In this document: piece by piece, positions 63,401-64,000 of the stretch
Layout: every line of letters begins with the position of its first letter
How positions within the stretch are numbered: the stretch's first letter is position 1
Position numbers and translations under genes: made by a program
Assembly (NCBI GenBank): GCA_013397935.1
Contig: VZRN01005387.1
Span: 938,434-1,002,433, forward strand
Source: Dasyornis broadbenti
Lineage: Eukaryota; Chordata; Aves; Passeriformes; Dasyornithidae
Length of the DNA stretch: 64,000 bases
Direction of reading: 5' to 3'
Notes under the pieces: generated by a model
Told to the model about the DNA's origin: nothing
The model's input: the letters and a program-made list of their open reading frames with translations, nothing else
Database searches by the model: none

Positions 63401-64000
63401 ATCTGCTTGAGGAAATGATTGGTGTGACCCCTATGAAGCAGATTTTGAGAAAGTGCCAGGTGCAATAAACAAAGAGTTTGCAATTCCCCATTAGCTCCCA
63501 AAGGCTCCTGTTATATCTCCCGAGGCTTTGTTCTACTCCTTGCGACTCTGACTTCACAGGCTTGAAGAAAAACTTGGGAACGCTGCTTCTTTTATGCATG
63601 CTAAAAACTGACTGACCACAATGCTGGAACAGAAAATTTCATCCAGCTTCGAAAGCCTATCATGAAACTCTGCAACACACATCAGAAAACATATGGGCAA
63701 AGGAACAGTCAATTATAATGGGGGAAAAGTAAGGATCTTTTCTATTCTACACAAAAAAATCTTGGCCACTACCACATTGGTAATTTCACCACACTGTATG
63801 TCTCCCAGCTGCTGTGAAACACTACATCATGCTGATGGACTGGCTTGCAATATAGTTGAGTATTAAGCTTAAAGTATTTTTTATTGCAACTTAGACAACG
63901 ATTGAGTATCTTTCACTTTACTCTGTATAATACCAAATTATACAAAGTTCAATGGGCACTGTTAGTCTTGAACAGAAAAGCATAAATATACTGTCTTGGC
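60405..64000. other. Probable reductase intron or upstream region
   Basis: The missing N-terminal reductase exons were looked for on the minus strand (patterns for a GYR-x-(I/F)DTA-x-Y exon, a TSK exon and an (L/I)HWP exon) and none was found by eye, so this is most likely intron. An open minus-strand frame at 62642-62893 has no resemblance to the family. A T tract lies at 63115-63129. Very short exons could have been missed. Confidence 0.45.

Noticed and set aside
1..64000. CRISPR arrays, bacterial operons, phage or defence systems
   Set aside because: The window is vertebrate nuclear DNA with introns, LINEs and CpG islands; no regularly spaced repeat array and no prokaryotic gene layout is present.

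Overview
The window reads as nuclear DNA from a bird, probably a songbird or close relative. The evidence is: one intact gene that is clearly vertebrate S1PR1, two CR1 LINE 3' ends of the avian type, and two copies of a TGTCTTGGTTTG-type LTR that I know from passerine genomes (recalled, not searched). Most of the sequence is AT-rich, non-coding and gene-poor. Only two protein-coding genes can be supported, both on the minus strand.

Layout. 1-8568: AT-rich intergenic DNA with a few short palindromes and tandem duplications. 8569-9498: a solo LTR flanked by a matching 7-bp duplication. 9506-38540: a long gene desert broken by a CR1 fragment (17651-17860) and two GC/CpG-rich islands (about 25960-26270 and 31540-32840) with no recognisable coding gene; the larger has promoter-like features. 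38540-42750: S1PR1, with a 3' UTR of about 1.5 kb, a single coding exon (40061-41200), a 5' UTR intron (41333-42571) and a non-coding first exon in a CpG island (42240-43110). 44478-45235: a second CR1 fragment carrying an internal inverted duplication. 47291-47357: a short LTR fragment. 47717-47821: an unexplained nested hairpin. 52131-60404: the last four coding exons of an aldo-keto reductase of the bacterial YtbE/YvgN (glyoxal reductase-like) type; its first exons, with the catalytic residues, were not found and probably lie beyond 64000.

The two genes are not known to work together: S1PR1 is a plasma-membrane G-protein-coupled receptor for the lipid sphingosine-1-phosphate, and the reductase is a cytosolic NADPH enzyme. 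No novel multi-gene system is visible. The items most worth a second look are the 80-bp near-identical direct repeats flanking one reductase exon, the template-switch-like inversion inside the CR1 at 44.8 kb, the nested hairpin at 47.7 kb, and the orphan CpG island at 32 kb.
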